A DNA stretch of 64,000 bases. Origin: an uncultured Treponema sp. (GTDB lineage: Bacteria; Spirochaetota; Spirochaetia; Treponematales; Treponemataceae). Location: NCBI GenBank assembly GCA_934718065.1, contig CAKUZR010000009.1, positions 23,256 to 87,255 on the forward strand. Direction: 5' to 3'. Both the position numbers and the translations under genes were made by a program. This document shows, in pieces, positions 34,241-42,886 of the stretch; within the stretch, counting starts at the first letter, position 1; each line of letters opens with the position of its first letter. The notes under the pieces are model-generated. The model was given only the letters and a program-made list of their open reading frames with translations. It did not search any database and was not told the origin of the DNA.

Positions 34241-34255
34241 GTCCGGAGAAAGTTT

Positions 34256-34882
34256 ATGGATACAGCTGTTTTAATAGATGGTGCATTTTTACGAAAGAAA
34301 TTCCATGCGGCTTATAAGAAAGATCTAGAAGTTGAAAATGTAAAGATTTTTTCTGAGAAAGTATTGGAAATATTCAATATAAAAAAATCTGACTTGAACA
34401 GATTTTATTTTTATGACTGCGAGCCTTGTGTTGCAAAATCTTCTTTGCCAATTTCTAACCGTGCTTTTCTTTTTGAAAAAACTCCGCAATATGCATACGG
34501 AAAAAAATTGCTTTTCGAACTGAAAAAATTGGACAATTTTGCAGTAAGAGAAGGAGCATTGTCTTTTTGTGGTTGGAAACTGAAGAAGAGTTCTTATAAT
34601 AAAACTCCTCTTACAGATGATGATTTTGTTCCGGAATTACATCAAAAAGGTGTTGATATAAAAATCGGTCTTGATTTGGCATGGATTAGTTATAATCATG
34701 TTGCTGACAAAATAATATTTGTAACGGGGGACTCTGATTTTGTCCCTGCAATAAAGACAGCAAGACGCAATGGAGTTTTTGTATATTTGCTGACATTAAA
34801 TCATATAGTAAAACCTGAACTTACTGAAAATTGTGACATTTGGAAAAAGGAATCTATAAAAGATTTTGATTGTGGAAATTAA
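34256..34882 (+). CDS. NYN-domain protein (LabA/DUF88-like), copy 2
   Basis: 208 aa, Shine-Dalgarno CGGAG. Acidic residues of the PIN-like nuclease fold are visible: TAVLIDGAFLRKKF, GVDIKIGLDLAWIS and KIIFVTGDSDFVPAIKTARR. Probably an RNase. It is transcribed from its own promoter through a possible attenuator. Its last 147 bases are inside a 193-bp sequence that is repeated downstream of the ATPase/TOPRIM pair. Confidence 0.8.
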   Translation: MDTAVLIDGAFLRKKFHAAYKKDLEVENVKIFSEKVLEIFNIKKSDLNRFYFYDCEPCVAKSSLPISNRAFLFEKTPQYAYGKKLLFELKKLDNFAVREGALSFCGWKLKKSSYNKTPLTDDDFVPELHQKGVDIKIGLDLAWISYNHVADKIIFVTGDSDFVPAIKTARRNGVFVYLLTLNHIVKPELTENCDIWKKESIKDFDCGN

Positions 34883-34928
34883 AAGTTTGAACGTTTAGTG
34901 AAAGTAATGGGATGTTAAAACAAACCTG
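34736..34928 (+). repeat. 193-bp direct repeat, left copy
   Basis: Covers the 3' end of the NYN gene and 46 bases after it. Matches 36681-36873 over the same length without gaps, with about 13 differences by eye. Confidence 0.93.
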
Positions 34929-34967
34929 CGATAAGAATAAGAGATAAACACTGCATTGAATCGATTA

Positions 34968-34996
34968 TTGAGAAAATATAAATAATTTTGTATATT
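34968..34996 (+). promoter_or_regulatory. Promoter of the ATPase/TOPRIM pair
   Basis: TTGAGA (34968-34973), 17-base spacer, TATATT (34991-34996), nine bases before the ATG; no Shine-Dalgarno. Confidence 0.6.
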
Positions 34997-35005
34997 AAAA
35001 ACATT

Positions 35006-36040
35006 ATGAATTTTATAACAGAACTTGATATTAAGAATTTCCGCTCTATAAAAAATTTATTGCTGACTAATTGTAAGCAGTTTAATTTGCTGATTGGAAA
35101 AAACAATTGCGGAAAGTCAACATTGTTGGAGTCTGTTTATGCTTCTTGCGATATTCCAAATATGCCGCTCGATCAGATTAATACTTGCCGAAGTAATGTA
35201 GTAAGAACTAATGAGGATTTAAGTGTTATTTTTCATGATATAGATGTTTCAAATCCTGTGGAAATTACAAGAATAAATGGGGAGCAAAAACGAAAATTAG
35301 ATATTGAATGTGTTTTTGGCAATGATTCTAAATATATAACAATGACTGGACAGTTATTGAACGAAAAACGTATTTCTAGCTTTAAAATATCTATAGATGA
35401 TTTTTTTTATAAATATTCAGTATTATATAATCAGGCTGACTGGGCTTTAGGAAAAGTTCCTTTTACTTCTGATGAAATAGAATCAATAAAAAAAGATTCT
35501 GGGCGTTGTCCTGTTTTTTACTGGACTGCTCAATGGAATAATTTTAATCCTACTGCTCAACTTGAATCATTAATAATCTCAAAAAAGAAAGAATTGCTGC
35601 TAAATGTTTTGGTAAGCGTTGACTCTTCTATAAAGGATATTCAGTTAGGTTCAAATGGTTCTATTTTTATTGACACAGGGCTTTCTTCATTATTGCCTCT
35701 TAGGATGGTAGGACAAGGAATAGAAAAAATCGTTGGATTGGTTTCTTGCATTGCGACAATTTCAAATGGCATAATTTTAATTGATGAATTTGAGAATGGG
35801 TTGCATTATACAGCTATGGATGGATTGTGGAAAGCAGTTTCAGAGTTGTGTGAAAGGCAAAATAATCAGATTTTTGCGACAACACATTCTTATGAATGTA
35901 TTGATTCTTTTACAAGAATTACATCAACTGAGAATTCTGCTATTTTTAGAATAGAAAGAAATAATTTTGAACATAAAAGCACTTATATTTCTAACGAAGC
36001 TGCAAGAAACGCTATTTCAAAAAGATGGGAGATTAGATGA
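35006..36040 (+). CDS. OLD/AAA_21-like ATPase, probable defence component
   Basis: 344 aa from ATG 35006, chosen because the promoter -10 lies just before it. ITELDIKNFRSIKNL begins the fold; Walker A is LIGKNNCGKSTLLE, Walker B is GIILIDEFENGL, followed by FATTHSYECI. Lacks a fused TOPRIM; that function is in the next gene, which overlaps by 4 bases (ATGA). The split ATPase plus TOPRIM layout recalls PARIS (AriA/AriB) and other OLD-like anti-phage systems. Confidence 0.83.
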   Translation: MNFITELDIKNFRSIKNLLLTNCKQFNLLIGKNNCGKSTLLESVYASCDIPNMPLDQINTCRSNVVRTNEDLSVIFHDIDVSNPVEITRINGEQKRKLDIECVFGNDSKYITMTGQLLNEKRISSFKISIDDFFYKYSVLYNQADWALGKVPFTSDEIESIKKDSGRCPVFYWTAQWNNFNPTAQLESLIISKKKELLLNVLVSVDSSIKDIQLGSNGSIFIDTGLSSLLPLRMVGQGIEKIVGLVSCIATISNGIILIDEFENGLHYTAMDGLWKAVSELCERQNNQIFATTHSYECIDSFTRITSTENSAIFRIERNNFEHKSTYISNEAARNAISKRWEIR

Positions 36041-36681
36041 AATTAGAAGAGAGTAATAATCTTTCTATAGAAAGTGAGCAGCTTTTAATAGTTGAGGGAC
36101 AGGATGAAAAAGGCTTTTTTGCCGCATTACTAAAATACTTAGATATAAATACTGTTCAGATTATAAATGTCGCTGGTCGGGAGAATCTAAAGAATACTTT
36201 GGAATCGTTAGCTATTATTACAAATTTTGACAAAGTTACCCATATTGGATTTGTATTTGATGCAGAGAAGAATGAAGCCAAATCTACTTTTCAAAGTTTT
36301 GAATCTAACTTGAAAAAAATATTTCCGGCAGAATGTATACCTAAGAAATCTGGCGATGTCGTTAAAGCTGAAATTTCATGTGGAATCTTTATTATGCCTG
36401 ACAATAAACGAAGTGGAATGCTTGAAGATTTATGTCTTGATTCAGTAAGGCATACAAGTTTGTTTCCTATTGCGGACTATTATGTGCAGAAAGCGAGGAT
36501 GTTACAGTCTGAATCAGATAAAGAAAAATATAATATTCATAAAGCTTTATTACAGACATACTTGGCTGGTCTGCCAAAAATTTGCAATACCATAAGAGTT
36601 GCGGTTGCAAAGAATGTATTTGATTTTGAAAACAGTGTCTTTTCGGAAATAAAAAAGTTCTTGAAAGATTTATATTTGTAG
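36037..36681 (+). CDS. TOPRIM-like DUF3226-type protein, partner of the ATPase
   Basis: 214 aa. SEQLLIVEGQDEKGFFAALL has the TOPRIM glutamate and HIGFVFDAEKNEAKST the second acidic motif (DxE). FIMPDNKRSGMLEDLCLDSV and YNIHKALLQTYLAGLP match the DUF3226 style seen beside AAA ATPases. Likely the nuclease/effector of a two-gene defence module. The stop codon coincides with the first base of the right-hand 193-bp repeat. Confidence 0.8.
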   Translation: MKLEESNNLSIESEQLLIVEGQDEKGFFAALLKYLDINTVQIINVAGRENLKNTLESLAIITNFDKVTHIGFVFDAEKNEAKSTFQSFESNLKKIFPAECIPKKSGDVVKAEISCGIFIMPDNKRSGMLEDLCLDSVRHTSLFPIADYYVQKARMLQSESDKEKYNIHKALLQTYLAGLPKICNTIRVAVAKNVFDFENSVFSEIKKFLKDLYL

Positions 36682-36873
36682 ATTTTGTTCCTGCAATAAA
36701 GACAGCAAGACGTAATGGTGTGTTTGTATATTTGCTGACATTAAGTCATATAGTAAAACCTGAGCTTACAGAAAATTTCGATATTTGAAAAAAGGAATCT
36801 ATAAAAGATTTTGATTGTGGAAATTAAAAGTTTGAACGTTTAGTGAAAGTAATGGGAAGTTAAAATAAACCTG
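36681..36873 (+). repeat. 193-bp direct repeat, right copy (NYN gene remnant)
   Basis: Encodes a broken copy of the NYN C-terminus (DFVPAIKTARRNGVFVYLL in one frame, then a stop at ENFDI). Direct repeat of 34736-34928. Confidence 0.93.
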
Positions 36874-36901
36874 TTAAAAATGAACTGCAAAAGATTCATA
36901 G

Positions 36902-37255
36902 AATTTAAGATTTTATGTTTTTCAAATTGGAGAAAATGTAAGTTATGAAGATATTTCTAGTTACGGAAAGCTTTTCTTTACCTGTTACTGCGAACTTGTA
37001 GAATGCTTTAAAAATTCAAAAAGGATTGTATGCATTCCTTTTTGGCCTATAAAAGAAAAAATAAATATAATTACCGATGTTGCTTTTTCAACAGATAGCA
37101 GAATCTGTGATTTAAGCCATTTAGGAAGCGGAATTGACTTTGAAAATTTTGCTTCAAGCTATAAAAAATACAGACAGCCTGGAGTTGGAGTTCATCCAGG
37201 CGATACAGGAATGGACAGAATCGCAAAAAATATTCTGTGCGTTCTTTCTGAATAA
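36902..37255 (+). pseudogene. Remnant of an SGNH/GDSL-type hydrolase gene
   Basis: An open frame of 117 codons with no usable start codon, ending ...GVGVHPGDTGMDRIAKNI. VHPGDTGM is like the DxxH block of SGNH hydrolases (EPS deacetylases or esterases). The N-terminal half with the catalytic Ser is missing, so this is a 5'-truncated gene, perhaps cut when the neighbouring cassette arrived. Confidence 0.6.
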
Positions 37256-37307
37256 AATAAAACAACAAATAACATTTCTATAATTTTCTCATTCGTTAGG
37301 AAAAACA

Positions 37308-37913
37308 ATGATTTTATCTGTTCTAAAACTCAAAATTTTTCACAGGCTGTTTCGTTTGCGGAACAGGCACAATCTTGTGTGCGTTGTGAATATGTGCGAC
37401 ATGAACCGTGTTCAGGTTGGAAGAAAATCTTACGGAGCAATCAGCGTGATAGATTTTTCCCCGGCTGACACAAAGCTTATTATCGGAAATTACTGCTCGA
37501 TTGCCGGTGGAACGACATTCCTTTTGGGTGGTGAACATAACTTGAATACAATTTCAACCTATCCATTTAAAGTTCGTCTTTTTGGAGAAGACCGTGAAGC
37601 TGGGAGCAAGGGCGATATCGTTGTAAAAGATGATGTCTGGATTGGTCAGAATGCAATAATCTGTTCCGGCGTGACAATCGGGCAGGGCGCTGTGGTTGCA
37701 GCCGGCAGCGTTGTTACAAAAAATGTCGAGCCATATTCAATTGTCGGAGGAAATCCAGCAAAGTTTATAAAGTACAGACTGGATGAAAATCTTCGCAAAA
37801 AGCTTGAAAAAATTGACGTTGCAGCCTTGTTCGATAAATTTACGAAAGAAGACATGCCAGCAGTGTATGGAAAGCTGACGGAAGAAAAATTGGATGAGTT
37901 TTTGAAGAGGTAG
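37308..37913 (+). CDS. Hexapeptide-repeat acetyltransferase (left-handed beta helix)
   Basis: 201 aa. [24 protein letters not shown] and [51 protein letters not shown] (given here as a region, residues about 100-150) show the I-G-x-x-x-x repeats of CatB/WbbJ-type O-acetyltransferases. Likely decorates an EPS sugar. GC-richer than its neighbours. Confidence 0.87.
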   Translation: MILSVLKLKIFHRLFRLRNRHNLVCVVNMCDMNRVQVGRKSYGAISVIDFSPADTKLIIGNYCSIAGGTTFLLGGEHNLNTISTYPFKVRLFGEDREAGSKGDIVVKDDVWIGQNAIICSGVTIGQGAVVAAGSVVTKNVEPYSIVGGNPAKFIKYRLDENLRKKLEKIDVAALFDKFTKEDMPAVYGKLTEEKLDEFLKR

Positions 37914-38011
37914 GAGAGAGTTGTTATGGGAAGTGTTATTTTTATTGGAAATAAACTGAATTATATATGTGCATTTAAAATTATTACTGTAATATAAGGA
38001 TTCATAAAAGT

Positions 38012-39823
38012 ATGAGTGAAAACAAAATAATATCGAATATTTACCATCTACGCAAAAACTTTGTGATTATTGGATTAACAGGACGAACTGGTTCTGGATG
38101 CACAACAATTGCAAATCTTTTTAGATGTGAAAAGTTTGAAGATTTGCATGCCCCTGAGCCTAGTGAAGAACATGAAGGAATTTCTAATGATGAACGAAAA
38201 TATAAAATAATATACAATTTTGCTAAAATAAATTGGAAATCTTTTTCTGTTATTACTGCGAGTGATATTATTTTTTATTTCGTTTTATCACTGAAATTTG
38301 ATGATTTTATAAAATCTATTGCGGATGCAGAAAGTCAAAAAACAAAAGTTGGAAATGATTTTCTTAAGACATTACATAATAAATTAGATTTGCTAAAGAC
38401 TGAATTTGAGAGTTATTCAGAACTTGTAAGAGAGATGGATGAATTCCTTAAAAAGAGAGAGTCGTATTTCTTACGTTATGATACAGATAATTCTAATGTT
38501 CAGAAAACTTGTGATAAGATTAAAAAATATAAGGAATTCATTTTTCAAAAAATTCCGTCCTTTAGAAAACGATTGTCTGAAGTTTATGGGAAAAAGATGT
38601 TCCGAGTTTATCAGTCATGGGGAAATAATATCCGGCAGTATGGGAGTGCAATAAAACAGTCTCAAAATGATGAAATTTCAACATTAGCAAGAAAAATAAA
38701 TGCAATTATAAAAATGTTGGAAGATGAAAATATTTATACTGAGAATCCGACATTTATTGTTATTGATGCTATTAGAAATCCTTATGAAGTTTTATATTTT
38801 AAAGAAAGATTTGCTGCATTTTATTTATTGTCTGTTACAACTAATAATGAGACACGTAAGAATAATTTATACAAACATGATTATAAAGATTCTGAGATAA
38901 AAAATCTTGATGAAGAAGAATATCCAAAAAATTCAAAGTCTTTAAAAGATTCTTATATAGAGCAAGATATTCAAAAATGTGTAGAGCTATCTGATATATA
39001 TGTTTATAATAATGGGATAAAAACTGATGATAATTTTGAATTGAAAAAGCAACTTATAAAATTCTTTTCACTGATACTGCATCCTGGATTAGTAACTCCT
39101 ACTCCAATGGAAAGGGTAATGCAACTAGCTTATGCTGCAAAAATGAATTCTGGATGTTTATCTAGACAAGTTGGAGCTGCGATAACGAATAAGGATTTTT
39201 CTGTAAAAGCTGTTGGCTGGAATACAGTACCACAAGGACAGACTCCATGTGATTTGTGTAATTTAACTGATTTGATAAATAAACATGATTTGGTAGCATA
39301 TAGTGATTATGAATTAGATGATGAGGATTTTAGGAATTATTTAACAAAAGTTAATGCGTCGTATAAAAGTAAAGATTATAATCTTAATGGAATATCACAT
39401 GCATTTTGTTTCAAAGATTTATATACTGGTCTTAAAAATGAAAAAAATCAGGTTCATACAAGATCTCTTCATGCCGAAGAGAATGCTTTTCTGCAATTAG
39501 CAAAATATGGTTCGCAGGGAATAGAAGGAGGTAAACTTTTTACTACAGCTAGTCCCTGTGAACTTTGTGCAAAGAAGGCATATCAACTCGGAATACATGA
39601 AATATATTATATTGATATTTATCCAGGAATAACCGAGAAACATATTCTGGGAAATGGTACTTGCCGACCTAAAACAATATTCTTTCAAGGAGCAATCGGA
39701 AGAGCCTATGATAACTTGTATAATCCATTAATAATGTTAAAAGATGAGATTACAGAAATAACAGGTGTGAACGTAAAAAAACTTAATAATTCAGATTTTC
39801 CAAAGGTAGATGGGGAAAAGTAA
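38012..39823 (+). CDS. DcdV/AvcD-type dCTP deaminase, anti-phage
   Basis: 603 aa in two parts: an N-terminal P-loop NTPase/kinase-like domain (FVIIGLTGRTGSGCTTIANL) and a C-terminal cytidine/deoxycytidylate deaminase domain (RQVGAAITNKD; zinc ligands in HAEENAFLQL and SPCELCAKKA). This combination and length are those of DcdV/AvcD, which drain dCTP/dCMP during phage infection. In known avc loci an inhibitory RNA (AvcI) lies upstream; the 98-bp gap here has only one weak hairpin (TTTATT/AAATAAA) and no clear RNA. A small gene follows after 2 bases. Confidence 0.87.
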   Translation: MSENKIISNIYHLRKNFVIIGLTGRTGSGCTTIANLFRCEKFEDLHAPEPSEEHEGISNDERKYKIIYNFAKINWKSFSVITASDIIFYFVLSLKFDDFIKSIADAESQKTKVGNDFLKTLHNKLDLLKTEFESYSELVREMDEFLKKRESYFLRYDTDNSNVQKTCDKIKKYKEFIFQKIPSFRKRLSEVYGKKMFRVYQSWGNNIRQYGSAIKQSQNDEISTLARKINAIIKMLEDENIYTENPTFIVIDAIRNPYEVLYFKERFAAFYLLSVTTNNETRKNNLYKHDYKDSEIKNLDEEEYPKNSKSLKDSYIEQDIQKCVELSDIYVYNNGIKTDDNFELKKQLIKFFSLILHPGLVTPTPMERVMQLAYAAKMNSGCLSRQVGAAITNKDFSVKAVGWNTVPQGQTPCDLCNLTDLINKHDLVAYSDYELDDEDFRNYLTKVNASYKSKDYNLNGISHAFCFKDLYTGLKNEKNQVHTRSLHAEENAFLQLAKYGSQGIEGGKLFTTASPCELCAKKAYQLGIHEIYYIDIYPGITEKHILGNGTCRPKTIFFQGAIGRAYDNLYNPLIMLKDEITEITGVNVKKLNNSDFPKVDGEK

Positions 39824-39825
39824 TT

Positions 39826-40179
39826 ATGGCTGTGATTGTAGAATGTAAAGAACCTGAAATTCTAAAGAAAAAAATAATAGAATCTGTTATCGAAGGTGAT
39901 ATTGATACATGGTCTTTGGATAGGGATGGAGATTTTACTCATATACCTGAACAATGGAACTGTAAAGCTTGGATGTATTTTTCAAAAGATGATGATTTAT
40001 CGAAAGGAGATAAAGGAAAACTTATTTTTGGAATTGTTGGAAATATAAATGTAAAAATGACAAAGTCATTATATGCTGTGTATCATGGGCGTTTTGCAGA
40101 GATGCTTTTATCCCATTTTGATAACGATATAGATAATATAATAATTAGTTCATACAAAACTAAATATGATTTTTTTTGA
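39826..40179 (+). CDS. Small protein coupled to the DcdV-type gene
   Basis: 117 aa, starts 2 bases after the deaminase stop, so it is almost certainly co-translated. MAVIVECKEPEILKKKIIES, DIDTWSLDRDGDFTHIPEQW and SLYAVYHGRFAEMLLSHFD are distinctive, but no family is recognised. Soluble, mixed alpha/beta. It may be an accessory or control protein of the deaminase. Confidence 0.75.
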   Translation: MAVIVECKEPEILKKKIIESVIEGDIDTWSLDRDGDFTHIPEQWNCKAWMYFSKDDDLSKGDKGKLIFGIVGNINVKMTKSLYAVYHGRFAEMLLSHFDNDIDNIIISSYKTKYDFF

Positions 40180-40193
40180 ATTAGAAGGGATAT

Positions 40194-40289
40194 ATGGGAA
40201 CTAATAAATATGATAAATCTAAATTAGCTAACTCTTTGAAAAAAATTGTTCTGCAACTTCAACGTGGAAAGGATTTTCTTGATATTTAA
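40194..40289 (+). CDS. Possible 31-aa small protein
   Basis: ATG 40194 with AGAAGGGA upstream; MGTNKYDKSKLANSLKKIVL is a basic amphipathic peptide. Could be a real small gene of the deaminase unit or a truncated remnant. Confidence 0.35.
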   Translation: MGTNKYDKSKLANSLKKIVLQLQRGKDFLDI

Positions 40290-40342
40290 GAAGCAAGATT
40301 TTGGATGTATAAAATAAGATATTAAAATATGGAGAATCGATT

Positions 40343-41485
40343 ATGAAAACAGCTTTATGTACTATTAGTTCAAACAATTTTTTGCCTTATGGTTTGACTT
40401 GTCTTACATCAGTAGAAAAATTTAATGACTATGATTTATTTTATTTAATTGCAGATGAGTTCAAAGATGATTTGTATAAGAAATATGAAGACAAAATTGC
40501 TTTCGTAAAATTGAATCAACTTAATAAAACTGAAGCGGAATTAGCGAATTTAGAATTCAAGTATAATATTGTTGAATTTAACACCTGTATTAAGCCCGCC
40601 TTTTATCAATATTTATTTTCTCTTGGATATGAAAATGTTATATATCTAGATCCTGATATAGAATGTTATGATAAGTTGTCATATTTGGATAATTTGCTTG
40701 AATCTTATTCAATAGTTCTTACTCCGCATAAGAATACAAGCAAAAAATCTTCTTTTTTTGATGAAAATGCATTTCTGAATAATGGAATCTATAACTTAGG
40801 TTTTATTGCTATGCATAAATCCAGTGAAACAGACAGATTTCTAAACTGGTGGGATTTTGAACTAAAAGACGGTTGCTATCTTGATTACTCAAAGGGCTTT
40901 GCGACTGATCAAATTTGGCTCAATTTAGTTCCTGTATATTTTGATAACGTTTATATTTCAAAGCATCCTGGTATGAATATTGCGTTCTGGAACATAGATG
41001 AAAGAAATATTTCGGATAATCTGACTGTTGATTCAAAAAAAATACAGTTCATCCACTATTCTTCAATGTCTGTTAATTGCAGAATGGAACTGCTTGATAA
41101 GATATTTTTTGTTTCACCAGAATTTAAGGATATTTACGATTCTCATATCAATACAGTGAAGTCATTTGATTTTGAATTATACAGCAGTCAGGAATATAAA
41201 TTTGACTATTTTGACAACGGAATGAAAATTCCTCCACAAATAAAACGTTTTTACGGATATTCAGAATTTAACAGATTGGACAACAAGAATCCTTTTTCCA
41301 CCGATAAAGGTAGTTTTTTCTATGAATTGTCCAAAAACAAAATAAAGTGCAAAAAAGAAAATCTTGCCATGAATGAGAAAAAACTGAATAAGCTTATAAA
41401 AATCTTTGGTTTAAAAAATATTCTCAATCTTTCAAGATATTTTTCAGCGATAAATGTATCGAATATTTCTAAACTGTATGAATAA
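40343..41485 (+). CDS. Glycosyltransferase with DPD motif
   Basis: 380 aa. KTALCTISSNNFLPYGLTCL, KPAFYQYLF, VIYLDPDIECYDKL (GT-A DxD), NNGIYNLGFIAM, GFATDQIWLNLVPVYF and HPGMNIAFWNI match the nucleotide-diphospho-sugar transferases of O-antigen loci related to GT8. Shine-Dalgarno GGAGAATC. Overlaps the acyltransferase by 8 bases. Donor and acceptor unknown. Confidence 0.8.
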   Translation: MKTALCTISSNNFLPYGLTCLTSVEKFNDYDLFYLIADEFKDDLYKKYEDKIAFVKLNQLNKTEAELANLEFKYNIVEFNTCIKPAFYQYLFSLGYENVIYLDPDIECYDKLSYLDNLLESYSIVLTPHKNTSKKSSFFDENAFLNNGIYNLGFIAMHKSSETDRFLNWWDFELKDGCYLDYSKGFATDQIWLNLVPVYFDNVYISKHPGMNIAFWNIDERNISDNLTVDSKKIQFIHYSSMSVNCRMELLDKIFFVSPEFKDIYDSHINTVKSFDFELYSSQEYKFDYFDNGMKIPPQIKRFYGYSEFNRLDNKNPFSTDKGSFFYELSKNKIKCKKENLAMNEKKLNKLIKIFGLKNILNLSRYFSAINVSNISKLYE

Positions 41486-42059
41486 GTTAAAGCTCATCAT
41501 AAAAAAACTGATAAATATATTTGTCTCACTGCTTTATGGTCATTTTGGAACCGGAGCTAAAATCTGCAGACCTGTAACTTTAATGACAAACAGGAAGCAT
41601 ATCTTTGTCGGCAGAAATGTTTTTATAAGAAAATTCGCACGTATTGAGCCAATTGTTCAGTGGCATGATAAAAAATTCAATCCAAAGATAGAGATAGAAG
41701 ACAATGTGCATATTGAGCAGAATCTTCATCTTATCTGCGCAGAGAAAATTTTTATAGGGAATTCGACATTAATAAGTAGTTTCGTTTTTATTACAGATGT
41801 AAATCATGTTTTTGATAATATTTCTCTTTCTGTAATACAGCAGGGACTTGCTGTTGCTCCTACTATTATTGAAAAAAATTGTTTTATTGGCACAGGTGTA
41901 AAAATCATGGCGGGCGTTCATATCGGCGAGCATTCTGTAATCGGGGCAAATGCTGTTGTAACGCATGATATTCCGCCTTATTCGGTTGTGGCCGGAATTC
42001 CTGCAAAAGTCATAAAAAAGTTTAATTTTGAAACAAATCAATGGGAGAAAACAAAATGA
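41478..42059 (+). CDS. WbbJ/CatB-type hexapeptide-repeat acetyltransferase
   Basis: 193 aa from ATG 41478 (an earlier in-frame ATG at 41454 lies inside the previous gene). IEIEDNVHIEQNLHLICAEK, SSFVFITDVNHVFDN, IIEKNCFIGTGVKIMAGVHI and HSVIGANAVVTHDIPPYSVV form left-handed beta-helix turns; GIPAKVI closes the fold. O-acetylates an EPS sugar. Overlaps the next start by 4 bases (ATGA). Confidence 0.85.
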   Translation: MNKLKLIIKKLINIFVSLLYGHFGTGAKICRPVTLMTNRKHIFVGRNVFIRKFARIEPIVQWHDKKFNPKIEIEDNVHIEQNLHLICAEKIFIGNSTLISSFVFITDVNHVFDNISLSVIQQGLAVAPTIIEKNCFIGTGVKIMAGVHIGEHSVIGANAVVTHDIPPYSVVAGIPAKVIKKFNFETNQWEKTK

Positions 42060-42886
42060 AAATACTTGTAACCGGTGCGAACGGTTTTATGGGGCACGGA
42101 ATCATAAAGGAGCTTTCAGAAAGCGGAAATGAGATTGTCGTCTCGGATTTCACAGACTTTACTTATGGATATAAAAATGTCTCGTCCGTTGCAGGAAATC
42201 TTTTTGAAATAGAGAATCCGTTTGAGCATTTCGGTAAGCCTGATGTTCTTGTCCATCTTGCATGGAGGGACGGATTCAAGCATGCCTCTGAAAACCACAT
42301 ACTTGACCTTCCGAAGCATTATGAATTCCTTAAGAAAATGGTTTGCGGCGGCGTGAAGAAGCTTGTCGTTCTTGGCAGCATGCACGAGGTCGGATTTCAC
42401 GAGGGAAGCATAAACGAGAACACTCCGTGCAATCCGCTTTCACTTTACGGAATCGCAAAAAACGCACTGCGCCAGATGACGGAGCTGCTTGTTAAAAATA
42501 CGGAAACCCGGCTTCAGTGGGTGCGCGGTTTTTACATCGTTGACAACACTGTAAAAGGTTGCTCGATTTTCTCAAAGATAATGCAAGCTGCGGCTGACGG
42601 CAAGAAAACTTTTCCGTTCACTTCAGGCATAAATCAGTTTGATTTCCTGGATTTCAATGTATTCTGCAAGCAGGTTGCCGCGGTGGTTCTGAACGATACG
42701 GTTTTCGGAACAATAAACGCTTGCTGCGGAAAGCCTGAAACGCTCGCTTCCCGAGTTGAGCGGTTTATTAAGGAAAATAGTCTTGACATCAAGCTTGAGT
42801 ATGGGGCATTTCCAGATAGGCCTTATGACTCACTGGCGATATGGGGAGACAACAGGAAAATTCGGAAAATCATGGAGGGCAAATAA
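42056..42886 (+). CDS. NAD-dependent epimerase/dehydratase (SDR) family protein
   Basis: 276 aa from ATG 42056 (GGGAG upstream, ATGA overlap). Rossmann loop MKILVTGANGFMGHGI, LVVLGSMHEVG and the catalytic YGIAKN (Tyr-x-x-x-Lys). Likely a nucleotide-sugar reductase or epimerase. The gene is noticeably GC-richer than both sides, so it probably has a different origin within the operon. Stop overlaps the next start (TAATG). Confidence 0.83.
   Translation: MKILVTGANGFMGHGIIKELSESGNEIVVSDFTDFTYGYKNVSSVAGNLFEIENPFEHFGKPDVLVHLAWRDGFKHASENHILDLPKHYEFLKKMVCGGVKKLVVLGSMHEVGFHEGSINENTPCNPLSLYGIAKNALRQMTELLVKNTETRLQWVRGFYIVDNTVKGCSIFSKIMQAAADGKKTFPFTSGINQFDFLDFNVFCKQVAAVVLNDTVFGTINACCGKPETLASRVERFIKENSLDIKLEYGAFPDRPYDSLAIWGDNRKIRKIMEGK

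Noticed and set aside
36681-36787. Third NYN gene
   Set aside because: It is a broken copy of the end of the gene at 34256, with an early stop and no start; treated as the right-hand direct repeat.
37914-38011. AvcI-like regulatory RNA upstream of the deaminase
   Set aside because: Only one weak hairpin and no clear promoter in 98 bases; not enough to call an RNA gene.
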